From positions 1-32,435 of the forward strand of contig NZ_JAMONU010000128.1 in the NCBI RefSeq assembly GCF_027066465.1: a stretch of 32,435 nucleotides of DNA, read 5' to 3'. Shown piece after piece: positions 14,103-22,360 of this stretch. Both the position numbers and the translations under genes were made by a program. Origin of the DNA: Thermococcus sp. (GTDB taxonomy: Archaea; Methanobacteriota_B; Thermococci; Thermococcales; Thermococcaceae). Position 1 is the first letter of the stretch. Every line of letters starts with the position of its first letter. The notes below the pieces were generated by a model, which made no database searches, was not told the origin of the DNA, and saw only the letters and a program-made list of their open reading frames with translations.

Positions 14103-15563
14103 ATGCGGAAGGCGATTCCACTCATTGCGCTCCTGCTGCTCGCGGTTCCCGTCTCGGCGTATCAAGTTAGGTCACCCGGCCCCGTCTACGAGGTGAAGTA
14201 CTCAGTTCTCTCGAACGGAACCGACGCCCTAATCCATCTGGACGTCCTCCAGTGGGGAATCACCTGCGGCATGGTCGATTGCTGGCCCGAGGTTTACTCC
14301 GACTACGATTACCTGCTCTACTTCAACGGTTCCCAGCTCTACCTCCTCAACTTCACGCCCGCCCTGGGCCTTCCAACGTGGAGGGTATTCTACAGGGGGG
14401 CTACCTTCTTCAACGGGAGCTGGTACCTCTGGACCGAGTACTATCCCCCCGCCTGCTCGACGCTGGTTGACAGGATTTATCGCCTCGACCTCCGGGACCT
14501 CTGCATCAAACCCGCCGACGTGGAGTGGTTCGAGCTTCCGAGGGGAAACGTCAGCGACTCGATAGACGGCTGGCGGATTGAACTTCAGTCCCTCGGCCCC
14601 GGCGAGTGGGGTTACGCGAACGTTAGCGACCTCTGGATTGCTTTAAGTGAAAACGTCACCAACTGGTCCCCGGGAGGGCCGATAACCTTCCCAAAATCGA
14701 GCGTTTTTCCTGTTTACTTCACCCTTAAAAAGGGCAATCTCACGAAAAAGATAACCCTTCTCTACATCAACACCACGAACAACTCTGAGGGCCTCGTTCA
14801 GGGCTTCTGGTTCCCGGGCGATGTTAAAATCGTCAACGTGACGGTCTGCAGAAGCGCCAGCGTTAGGTTCCCCATCACGGCGCTTCGGGTGGACGGCGTT
14901 TACAGGGGAGGAGAGGGTGTTCTTCTTGTTGTTGGTTATGAGGTTCTTAGTCCGGGAGTGTGCCCGGGGAATCCGCTCAACTGCACTCTCGTTCCCGACA
15001 TGGTTTCCAGCTACCTCTTTTATGTTTCCTCCAGCGGGCCGTACTTTCTCGGCGCCTATCCTGAAGAACCTGCTGTGACGTTTGAAAACGGCCTCTGGAG
15101 GTTTAAGCTCCACCTCTGGAACGGTAGCGTTGAGAACGCGACTTTTAATCCTGCCTGTCTCAACGACTCCAACGTGAGTCCCGTTGAATTGCCGAACGTC
15201 TCCGTTGATTGGTATTCCGTGAGAGTTGGGAACCTCACGGTGAGCTATCCAGCGGAATTCCTGGGTTTTTCGAACAACCACACGGTCATAATCCTGAACG
15301 AGAAAATTTCAAAGGTCCTTCCCCACGTTCCCTTCGCCGTAGGGGTGAACGGAAGGTTCTACCCCCTGTTCCGTTCCGTCAACGGCACACTCCTCCCGGT
15401 TCCGCCGAAGGTTGGCCCCGACCTTAACTGCACTCCCTCAACCCCTTCGGAAACGTCCACGGCGAGGGGAGAAAACCGGGAAATCTGCGGACCCGGAGTT
15501 ATCCTCCTACTGGCCACTCTCTCCGCGATGCTCTTCCGGAAGACTGGAGGTGATGAAGTGTGA
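14103..15563 (+). CDS. Surface glycoprotein with signal peptide and CGP-CTERM anchor
   Basis: A 486-residue exported protein. Residues 1-19 are a signal peptide (M-R-K then a leucine-rich core ending V-S-A-Y). The mature part has many N-x-S/T sequons, few charged helices and paired cysteines, as in an extracellular beta-rich protein. The end has C-G-P-G followed by a hydrophobic stretch and R-K-T-G-G: the CGP-CTERM sorting signal known from Thermococcales surface proteins, where the Cys is thought to carry the lipid anchor after removal of the tail. The ATG at 14103 has GGGGAGAT upstream. Its stop overlaps the GTG start of the next gene (GTGA), and both proteins share layout, so they are probably a paralogous pair. 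Function is unknown; a cell-surface role is sure only as location. Confidence 0.85.
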   Translation: MRKAIPLIALLLLAVPVSAYQVRSPGPVYEVKYSVLSNGTDALIHLDVLQWGITCGMVDCWPEVYSDYDYLLYFNGSQLYLLNFTPALGLPTWRVFYRGATFFNGSWYLWTEYYPPACSTLVDRIYRLDLRDLCIKPADVEWFELPRGNVSDSIDGWRIELQSLGPGEWGYANVSDLWIALSENVTNWSPGGPITFPKSSVFPVYFTLKKGNLTKKITLLYINTTNNSEGLVQGFWFPGDVKIVNVTVCRSASVRFPITALRVDGVYRGGEGVLLVVGYEVLSPGVCPGNPLNCTLVPDMVSSYLFYVSSSGPYFLGAYPEEPAVTFENGLWRFKLHLWNGSVENATFNPACLNDSNVSPVELPNVSVDWYSVRVGNLTVSYPAEFLGFSNNHTVIILNEKISKVLPHVPFAVGVNGRFYPLFRSVNGTLLPVPPKVGPDLNCTPSTPSETSTARGENREICGPGVILLLATLSAMLFRKTGGDEV

Positions 15564-17386
15564 GAAAGTGTCTTGCGTTAATCCCGCTTCTTCTCCTGTT
15601 GCTCTCAATGGCACAGCCTTTGGGCGCGTCCCCGAGCACTCAGCCGGCCTACGTGATTCCGGCGTTTCCCGTTATGTTCCACCTTACGCTGGCGAGCAAC
15701 GGGAGTACTGCCTTCCTCCTCTTGCGGGGCGACGTCTACAGCGGTTACGTGGACTACATGTGCCCCATAGATTCCCCCGACAGCGACTTCCAGTGCCACG
15801 TGTGGAACCGGACCGACGACCTCCTAATCGAGTTCGGCAACGGAACGAGGCTGGCGAACGTTACCTGGCTCCTCGGGTACAACTCGTCCTCGTTCGCCCC
15901 ATTCGGCCACCGGTGGTTCCTCGTTTACCCCCATGCCGTCCGCGAGTATTTTCCCTCTCAAAAACGCTTCGGCAAGCTGGTGAACGTCTCGGCCCTAACG
16001 GACTGGACGCTGTACAACCTCCCCACGGTGATGTCCCTCTGGCCGAGAGTCTCAAACGGCTCGCTGGTCTTCTCCTCACCCTACAATGGCACTTACTCGG
16101 TTCCGCTCGGCCTTCTCAGGCCCTACCTCGAGCCTCTCGCTTTCAACGTCTCCGAGGGACTCAGCGAGCGGAGGTTTCTGGAGTACCTAAGGGCAGTTCC
16201 CTTCAGGGGAGGTCTTCTCATCTACCTTCCGACATATGGAATATCCCTCTGCGGAAACGGGAGCCTTGTAGTGGAAAACTTCTCAAACCCATACCTTCCC
16301 CATCGGTGGGTGTACTACAAGGGGGGCGAGTTCCCGGAGAAGAGTTTTCCGCTCGTCCTCTACTACCGGAACGGTCGGCTGAGGCCCCTCCTGACCTTCG
16401 TTCCCTACGGGGACAGCTTGGCCCTAAGCGTCCCTGAGTTTTCGGTGAGCGCTGGAGGAAACTCCTCCGTTCCCGAGATAGAGGTTCCGACCGGTTGGGG
16501 CAGGGTGTACCTGTGGGAGCTGGGCGTTTACCCGCATTACTCCCCGACGAACACGACTTTCATCGACCTCGAGGCCGAGACCGCGGGCTGGAGCGACACC
16601 GCCCTTCACGCCGAACTAATCAACGGCTCCAGGCTGGTTTACCTGAACGTCCCGGTTCCTGGGTCTTTCTACTACTTCAAAGACCACTGGTTCTATGAGT
16701 GTGCCTCATGTCATCCCAAGAGGTACTACCTCTACGACTGGCGGAACCACACGCTCATCGAGGGCAACTTCTCGCCAAGTGCCGTGACCGAGGAAGTTCC
16801 TTGGTACCACGTCTGGAACGTCACGAGTGTTGAGGTAGTGTTTAACGACTACCGTGTTGACTTCCACAGGATTCCCCTCGCGAACTTTTCCGGCTGCGTC
16901 CCCAACGATACGGCCATCGTGAAGAGACTGCAGGGAATCCAGGTCGGAAACGGCGTCCTGCTCTACTTCCGGGACTATCAAACTGGACTCTCCCTGGCGG
17001 GGGAGGAATGGGCGCTCTCTCACGGCGTTCCGCTCTCATCTACATGCCCCTTCTTCTACTACGCCGGCGGAAGGATAAGGTTCCGCATGAAGCTCGGCGT
17101 CGCCCATGCCACCGTTCCCGTCGGAAACTGGAGGCTGACGCTTTCTTATCCCTACATAAACGCCACTCCTATGGTGAACGTCTCGGTGGTCCGGCTGGAG
17201 GCCGAGAATACTACCCCAACTGTCACCCCGACTCCATTGTCGAACACCACGACGCCAGCAACTACAACTTCACCGGCAGCATCGAGCACTTCGTCACCCA
17301 CCAGCGGGCGGAGCATCCGTGGTCCCGGGACGTTTCTGCTTCTGGCCGTGATTGTTCTTATTCTTTGGAAACTTGGCCGGAAATGA
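15560..17386 (+). CDS. Surface glycoprotein with degenerate CGP-CTERM tail
   Basis: A 608-residue exported protein, paralogous in style to the preceding gene. A signal peptide with a run of leucines spans residues 1-25 (cleavage near G-A-S-P). The ectodomain holds many N-x-S/T sequons and aromatic strands. A Ser/Thr/Pro-rich linker of about 40 residues precedes the tail S-I-R-G-P-G followed by a hydrophobic helix and K-L-G-R-K. This is the CGP-CTERM pattern with Arg in place of Cys: the codon is CGT where TGT would give Cys. The GTG start at 15560 has GGAGGTGAT before it and overlaps the previous stop. Without the cysteine, anchoring may rely on the uncleaved helix. Confidence 0.84.
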   Translation: MRKCLALIPLLLLLLSMAQPLGASPSTQPAYVIPAFPVMFHLTLASNGSTAFLLLRGDVYSGYVDYMCPIDSPDSDFQCHVWNRTDDLLIEFGNGTRLANVTWLLGYNSSSFAPFGHRWFLVYPHAVREYFPSQKRFGKLVNVSALTDWTLYNLPTVMSLWPRVSNGSLVFSSPYNGTYSVPLGLLRPYLEPLAFNVSEGLSERRFLEYLRAVPFRGGLLIYLPTYGISLCGNGSLVVENFSNPYLPHRWVYYKGGEFPEKSFPLVLYYRNGRLRPLLTFVPYGDSLALSVPEFSVSAGGNSSVPEIEVPTGWGRVYLWELGVYPHYSPTNTTFIDLEAETAGWSDTALHAELINGSRLVYLNVPVPGSFYYFKDHWFYECASCHPKRYYLYDWRNHTLIEGNFSPSAVTEEVPWYHVWNVTSVEVVFNDYRVDFHRIPLANFSGCVPNDTAIVKRLQGIQVGNGVLLYFRDYQTGLSLAGEEWALSHGVPLSSTCPFFYYAGGRIRFRMKLGVAHATVPVGNWRLTLSYPYINATPMVNVSVVRLEAENTTPTVTPTPLSNTTTPATTTSPAASSTSSPTSGRSIRGPGTFLLLAVIVLILWKLGRK

Positions 17387-17501
17387 GCTTTTCAAACTCC
17401 ATCCTTTTTCCGATTTTTCTCGAAAAACCTTCGGAAGAGCAATTCCTCACCCGACTTCCATGGAAGGGTTTTTAAACCGTAGCTTAGAGCGTCCCTTGGT
17501 G

Positions 17502-18119
17502 ATGGGGGTGAAGTTCAAAGGCAAGGCCTTCGGAGACGCCGTGAGGATTGAGTTTGAGATACTCACCCTCGGCGAGCTTAAAATAGAGGATTTGCGAGAC
17601 TTTGACGTTGATTCCCTCAAGATTGAGCTCAAACCGACCTCATCCGGTATAAAGGTCATCGGCATATGGGAGGGGCCGGTTGAGAGGGCCGGTGAGGGCA
17701 TAAAGAAGGCCCTTGAGGAGAGCTATAAACTGCGTGAGAGGATTCTCGACAGGATTAGGAGCAAGACCGAGGCGATACGCTCGACGATGCTCCAGCTCGG
17801 CTTCAAGGAGGAGGTTGAGGGATACGGAAGCGTTCTCCGCTTCGTCAAGAAGGTCGGTCCCTACGAGATTGTGGTTGTTGCTTCAACCACCGACGACGTC
17901 GTCCGCGTCGAGGTTTACGGCAACGAGGGCAAAATCCTCAGTCCGGAACTCGAGAGCATCTTCGAGGACGTTGAGGTTGAAGAGCTTGAGATTTACGACT
18001 TCGACGACGGCAAGGAGGAGAGGCTGGTAATAAACCTCGAAATACCGCGCAACGAGGACAGGCCCGAGAGGAAGATAGTGGAAGCGATAAAGATGATAGA
18101 GAACATGCTGATGACGTAA
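17502..18119 (+). CDS. Conserved hypothetical protein, about 205 residues
   Basis: A charged, soluble protein that I do not recognise. It opens with strands (V-K-F-K-G-K-A-F-G-D-A-V-R-I-E-F-E), has a helical middle (R-E-R-I-L-D-R-I-R-S-K-T-E), and a beta-rich second half (Y-E-I-V-V-V-A-S-T-T-D-D-V-V-R-V-E-V). It contains no cysteine cluster or nucleotide motif. The start is uncertain: ATG at 17502, or GTG at 17508 which has GGTGAT at better spacing. TATA-like GTTTTTAAACC is at about 17468-17478. It is convergent with the nuclease/PepSY gene, the two stops being 10 bp apart. Confidence 0.75.
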   Translation: MGVKFKGKAFGDAVRIEFEILTLGELKIEDLRDFDVDSLKIELKPTSSGIKVIGIWEGPVERAGEGIKKALEESYKLRERILDRIRSKTEAIRSTMLQLGFKEEVEGYGSVLRFVKKVGPYEIVVVASTTDDVVRVEVYGNEGKILSPELESIFEDVEVEELEIYDFDDGKEERLVINLEIPRNEDRPERKIVEAIKMIENMLMT

Positions 18120-18128
18120 TTGACGTAA

Positions 18129-20252
18129 TCACTTGTACTTGCTCTCGAGCTGGAGCTGTTTGAGCTTCGCGGTCAGCCCTTTAACGGGCGCCCTGTCCTC
18201 GCTTATTATCTTCCCCGTTCTCGTGTCAATCCTCGCGTAGTAGAGGTGGTCCTTTCCGGCGACCTTTATGTGGACGTAGTTCTGCTCCTTGTAGTGGGTC
18301 AGCCTCTCGGTTCTCAGCTCGGTTTCGCCGTAAATCTTCCTTATGTGCTCGTGGAAGCTGTTCTCAAGTGCCACCTCCGTGAAGCGGACGTCCTCCTCCT
18401 TAACCTCGCCGGTCTTCCTGTCGAGGACGACCCTTCCAACCTTTGTGCTTCCCTGAAACTCGGCAACCCAGTCGTTTTCAAGCTTCAGCGACTTGAGTTC
18501 GGCGGTTTCATCTATCTCCTTGATTCTCTTCAGTGCAAGCTCCCTGGCGACGTCTTCCTTCAGAACCCTGTCCGTTTCCTCAATCAGCTTGCCGTCCTTG
18601 CTGACCCGGACCGTGACCCGGTACCTGTCGTTCTCGGCCCCCACCACGTAGGAAGCGTCCCCTTCCTTTACGCTCCTGACTTCAAAGTCCGGGTACTTTT
18701 CCTTCACGAGTTCTTTGGCCTTTTCGGGCGTTATCTCAACAACGTAGTCCAGGACGTCCCTGGTTGAGCCGTCTATTTTGACGACCGCTTTCCCGCCCTC
18801 CCCCTCGAGTTCAAGCTCGAGGAACTTGTGCTCTATAACCCTGCTTGAGGTTAGCCTCAGTCCTTTTACGGGGAAGTTCCCCTCGACGACCTTCTTTGCG
18901 TTCTCAACGGCTTCCTCGGGCGACGGCAGTTTCCGGACTTCCCGAAGTTTCCCGTCTTCAAGGCTGACCTCGAGGACTGCTATGCCGTCCGGAACCTCGA
19001 CCTCGACGACGGCGACTTTCTTGCCCTTTTCAATTCCAAGGATTCTGCCGCTGGGATACTCCGATTCAATCAGCTCCCTAAGGGCTTCGTCGGTGAGCAG
19101 TGTTTCAGCCCTGAGCGTCTCTCCCGTGTAGGCGTTGAACTTGAAGTCGAACGTAAAGCGGTGCGTCCTGCCGGAGACCCTGACCTTCCACTCATCTCTT
19201 TCGGTCTTTATCTCTTCAGGCTCTTCTCCGAGCTTTTCCCGTAGGTACCTCTTAACCCTCTCCGTGAAGTGCTCCTCAGGGAGGGGGTTCAGCTCAAGCT
19301 CGACCTTCTCACTCACCGGTTCAACGGCCGCCGTACCTCTGTTCCTCCCGACCTTCAGCCTGACCTCAACCCTCTCGGGGACGTAGACCTTCTTCCTGTC
19401 GTGAATCCTGATTAAACTCTCGGGAACGTTCAGCTCCTTTGATAGGGCTTCCTTCAGAACGACTACGGATTCGCTCGGGCTTATTCTGTTCAGTATTTCC
19501 CTGTCAGTTGCTTTAATCTTCGAGCTGTCGTTTAGGAGTGCCTTCTTGACCGGGGTGCTGAGTTCCTGACTTGAGGAGGCCCTTGTGACGAGTTTGTCCT
19601 TCGAGAAAACAACGGCCTTGTCTTTTTCCTCCCTTCCCTCAACGGACCACGATAGTATGTACGCGCTCGAGAGGAAGACCTTAATCTCCTCCGGCTTCAG
19701 CTCGTTTCCCTTTACGGGGTACTTTCCCCTGGCTTCCCTGATTATCAGCTTCATAACGCCCTCAGGGGAGAAGTCGTAGAGCAGCGGCGCGTCGAGTTCA
19801 AACTCCTTGAGGGGGCTTTCCTCCTCGTCCTTTTCATCCCTAACCTCTATTTTTGGGGCCTCGATTCCATAGTTCGTGAACAGGGACACGAGCTTCTCGG
19901 CGTCCCAGAGGACTATCCTCCCCCTGTAGTTCCTCACCGTTACGGTTCTGGCGTCCTTTGTGAATCCAACGGGAGAAACGAGTATTCCCCTGTCGGCTTT
20001 GTGCTTGTCCACTATGTCCGCAAAAACGTTAACGTCCTTTGATGACACCAAACCGCCTTCGTGAACCCTTATTACAACCTTTTCCATACCCGCTATCGGG
20101 TCCTCGCGTATGGCCATTACGTCTATCCCCCACCTCGCCCTGTTCTGGACGCGCTCGTAGTCCCTGAACCCCATTCGCTTTAGAAGCTCTACAATGCTGT
20201 CGATGAGAGTTTCTCTGGGCAGATTCCTTATTAGAGCCTCCTCCCACGGCAT
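18129..20252 (-). CDS. Degenerate PD-(D/E)XK nuclease-like protein with PepSY-like repeats
   Basis: A 707-residue protein. Residues 12-125 look like an Mrr/restriction-endonuclease-like domain: helix, then W-G-I-D-V-M-A-I with Asp44, then V-V-I-R-V-H, then A-D-R-G-I-L-V-S-P-V-G-F-T-K-D-A and I-V-L-W-D-A-E-K-L. The expected Q-x-K reads R62-V-H64, so classic catalysis is doubtful. From about residue 350 to the end there are six repeats of about 60 residues, each with a hairpin of the type K-x-G-K/E-(x)-(V/I) followed by a helix (turns near residues 376, 431, 494, 551, 611, 676), like PepSY units. No signal peptide is present. The ATG at 20252 has GGGTGA before it; a longer reading would cross the promoter palindrome. 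Function is unknown. Confidence 0.82.
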   Translation of the reverse strand: MPWEEALIRNLPRETLIDSIVELLKRMGFRDYERVQNRARWGIDVMAIREDPIAGMEKVVIRVHEGGLVSSKDVNVFADIVDKHKADRGILVSPVGFTKDARTVTVRNYRGRIVLWDAEKLVSLFTNYGIEAPKIEVRDEKDEEESPLKEFELDAPLLYDFSPEGVMKLIIREARGKYPVKGNELKPEEIKVFLSSAYILSWSVEGREEKDKAVVFSKDKLVTRASSSQELSTPVKKALLNDSSKIKATDREILNRISPSESVVVLKEALSKELNVPESLIRIHDRKKVYVPERVEVRLKVGRNRGTAAVEPVSEKVELELNPLPEEHFTERVKRYLREKLGEEPEEIKTERDEWKVRVSGRTHRFTFDFKFNAYTGETLRAETLLTDEALRELIESEYPSGRILGIEKGKKVAVVEVEVPDGIAVLEVSLEDGKLREVRKLPSPEEAVENAKKVVEGNFPVKGLRLTSSRVIEHKFLELELEGEGGKAVVKIDGSTRDVLDYVVEITPEKAKELVKEKYPDFEVRSVKEGDASYVVGAENDRYRVTVRVSKDGKLIEETDRVLKEDVARELALKRIKEIDETAELKSLKLENDWVAEFQGSTKVGRVVLDRKTGEVKEEDVRFTEVALENSFHEHIRKIYGETELRTERLTHYKEQNYVHIKVAGKDHLYYARIDTRTGKIISEDRAPVKGLTAKLKQLQLESKYK

Positions 20253-20276
20253 TTTGCTCACCCATTGCATCAAATT

Positions 20277-20300
20277 TAAGCGGTAACCGCTTATAAAAAT
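20277..20300 (-). promoter_or_regulatory. Promoter with perfect palindrome for the nuclease/PepSY gene
   Basis: TAAGCGGT-A-ACCGCTTA (20277-20293) is a perfect palindrome with 8-bp arms around one base. It overlaps the lower end of the TATA box (ATTTTTATAA on the minus strand, 20291-20300) and sits above the expected transcription start near 20270. A repressor bound here would block polymerase recruitment. It shares no sequence with the operators at 1578 or 24209, so a different regulator is likely. Confidence 0.65.
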
Positions 20301-20379
20301 CTCCTTTGTTTGAGGTTTCAAATTTGGTGTCCAAATAAGCTTTATTAATGCTTCCGTTTAACACGGTTTCGGTGATGCG

Positions 20380-21609
20380 ATGTTCAGGCTCACGGACTTC
20401 AACTTTCACGGCAAAACTGTTTTTCTGAGGGCCGATTTAAATTCCCCTGTGGAGGACGGCAGGATTACGAGCGACGCGCGCTTTAGAGCGGTTCTGCCAA
20501 CGGTGAGGCACCTTGTCGAAGACGGGGCGAAGGTCGTAATCGGAACCCACCAGAGCAGACCCTACAAGGGCGACTACATAACGACGGAGCAGCACGCCCA
20601 AATCCTCGGTGAGCTTCTCGGCCAGGACGTCGAGTACGTTGAGGACGTGTTCGGAAAGCTTGCCAGGGATAGAATAAGGTCTCTCAAACCGGGCGAGGTT
20701 CTCATGCTTGAAAACCTCCGCTTCTCAGCGGAGGAGGTCTTTTACAAGCCCCTTGAGGAGTGTGAGAAGACATTCTTCGTGAGAAAACTTGCCCCGCTCA
20801 TAGACTACGTCGTCAACGACGCCTTCGCCGCAGCCCATAGAAGCCAGCCCTCTCTCGTTGGCTTCGCCCGGCTGAAGCCTATGGTGATGGGATACCTCAT
20901 GGAGAAGGAAATCAACGCCTTAACCAGGGCATACGAGAGCGAGGAGAGGCCGAGGGTTTACGTGCTCGGCGGTGCGAAGGTTGATGACTCGCTCAGAGTT
21001 GCCGAAAACGTCCTGAGGAAGGGAAGGGCTGATCTAATCCTCACAGGTGGCCTCGTCGGCCACGTGTTTACCCTCGCTAAGGGCTTCAACCTTGGAGATG
21101 CCAACCTTGAGTTCATGGAAAAGAAGGGCCTCCTTGAACTGGTTGACTGGGCGGAAAAAATACTCGACGATTTCTACCCCTACGTGAGAACCCCCGTTGA
21201 TTTCGCCGTTGACCGCGATGGTGAGCGCGTTGAGGTTGACCTGCTGAGCGACGAGAAGTGGCTCTTCGACCGCTATTTAATACTCGACATAGGCTCCCGG
21301 ACTGTGGAGAAGTACCGCGAGATTCTTCTGAAGGCAAAAATCATAGTTGCCAACGGCCCGATGGGCGTCTTCGAAAGAGAAGAGTTCGCGGTCGGAACGG
21401 TGGGCGTTTTCAGGGCGATAGCCGAGAGTCCGGCTTTCAGCGTCGTCGGAGGCGGCCACTCCATAGCGAGCATCTACAGGTACAACATAAAGGGAATAAG
21501 CCACATATCCACGGGCGGCGGGGCAATGCTCAGCTTCTTCGCCGGGGAGAAGCTGCCGGTCCTCGATGCGCTGAGGATAAGCTACGAGAAGTTCTCTAAC
21601 CGAGGGTAG
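20380..21609 (+). CDS. pgk: Phosphoglycerate kinase
   Basis: A 409-residue kinase that interconverts 1,3-bisphosphoglycerate plus ADP and 3-phosphoglycerate plus ATP; in Thermococcales it serves mainly gluconeogenesis. Substrate-side motifs include F-L-R-A-D-L-N-S-P (about residue 16-24), G-T-H-Q-S-R-P in place of the bacterial S-H-L-G-R-P, M-L-E-N-L-R-F and V-N-D-A-F-A-A-A-H. The nucleotide side has Y-V-L-G-G-A-K-V-D-D-S, A-N-G-P-M-G-V-F-E and S-T-G-G-G-A-M-L. Length is normal for archaeal Pgk. GGTGATGCG lies before the ATG; a TATA-like AAGCTTTATTAATG is about 40 bp upstream. The 3' end overlaps the convergent ABC permease gene by 14 bp. Confidence 0.96.
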   Translation: MFRLTDFNFHGKTVFLRADLNSPVEDGRITSDARFRAVLPTVRHLVEDGAKVVIGTHQSRPYKGDYITTEQHAQILGELLGQDVEYVEDVFGKLARDRIRSLKPGEVLMLENLRFSAEEVFYKPLEECEKTFFVRKLAPLIDYVVNDAFAAAHRSQPSLVGFARLKPMVMGYLMEKEINALTRAYESEERPRVYVLGGAKVDDSLRVAENVLRKGRADLILTGGLVGHVFTLAKGFNLGDANLEFMEKKGLLELVDWAEKILDDFYPYVRTPVDFAVDRDGERVEVDLLSDEKWLFDRYLILDIGSRTVEKYREILLKAKIIVANGPMGVFEREEFAVGTVGVFRAIAESPAFSVVGGGHSIASIYRYNIKGISHISTGGGAMLSFFAGEKLPVLDALRISYEKFSNRG

Positions 21610-22360
21610 CCCTCCTGAAGCCGAATGCGGCTATCCCGTTGAACAGCACCGCGAGGAGGAGCAGGACACCCCAGTCGGTTGCGAGGCTGAATGTGGGCGC
21701 GACACCTGCAAGGTAGTAGCGCGTTCCGTCAACGGCGTAGGTTAGGGGGTTCACCTTGGCCAGCCACTGCATCCAGCCTGGCATCGTCGAGACCGGGTAG
21801 AACGCACCGCTCAGGAACGTCATCGGGAGGAGGAGCATCATTATGACCATCTGAAAGCCCTCCATACTGCTCATCTTGAGGGCTATGGCAACGCCCATTC
21901 CTGCAGTCGCCAGTCCCAGGAGGAACGAGAGTCCGAGGGAGGGGATTATCCCGGAAACTCTCAGACTTGCCAGCGCGAAGCTCAGGGCTAGTATGATTAC
22001 CCCCTGAATCATCGCCACCATCGCTCCCCCGGTCGTTCTGCCGACTATGGCCTCGGTTCTGCTCGCTGGAGCCACGAGAATCTCCTTGAGGAAGCCGAAC
22101 TGCCTGTCCCAGATGAGCGTGATTCCCTGCATGAAGCTCATGTTGAAGACGGTCATCACGATGATTCCGGGCACGAGGTAGGTCATGTAGTCAACGCCCC
22201 CGAAGAGCTGGCGCGCCATCGGGTTGTTGAAGACCCCGGCCCAGCCCTTGCCGAAGAACACCAGCCATATCAGCGGGTTGATTACGCTCCCGATTACCCT
22301 CGCCCTCGAGCGGGAGAACCGCTTGAGCTCCCTGTAAACCATCGTCGCGAAGACCCTCAT
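21596..22360 (-). CDS. ABC-2 exporter permease (DrrB-like)
   Basis: A 254-residue membrane protein with six hydrophobic segments. The N-terminal R-E-L-K-R-F-S-R-S-R and the motif F-L-K-E-I-L-V-A-P-A-S-R after the third segment, plus L-S-G-A-F-Y-P-V-S-T-M-P near the C-terminus, are typical of the ABC-2/DrrB family that exports drugs or lipids. Its start overlaps the end of the ATPase gene by 4 bases (ATGA). It is the last gene of a PadR-ferredoxin-ATPase-permease unit and overlaps pgk by 14 bp at its 3' end. Substrate unknown. Confidence 0.92.
   Translation of the reverse strand: MRVFATMVYRELKRFSRSRARVIGSVINPLIWLVFFGKGWAGVFNNPMARQLFGGVDYMTYLVPGIIVMTVFNMSFMQGITLIWDRQFGFLKEILVAPASRTEAIVGRTTGGAMVAMIQGVIILALSFALASLRVSGIIPSLGLSFLLGLATAGMGVAIALKMSSMEGFQMVIMMLLLPMTFLSGAFYPVSTMPGWMQWLAKVNPLTYAVDGTRYYLAGVAPTFSLATDWGVLLLLAVLFNGIAAFGFRRATLG

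Noticed and set aside
15412..16437. Long plus-strand open frame of 341 codons across the surface-protein pair
   Set aside because: Out of frame with the two real genes, arginine/proline-rich, no ribosome binding site; typical of GC-rich antisense or shifted reading.
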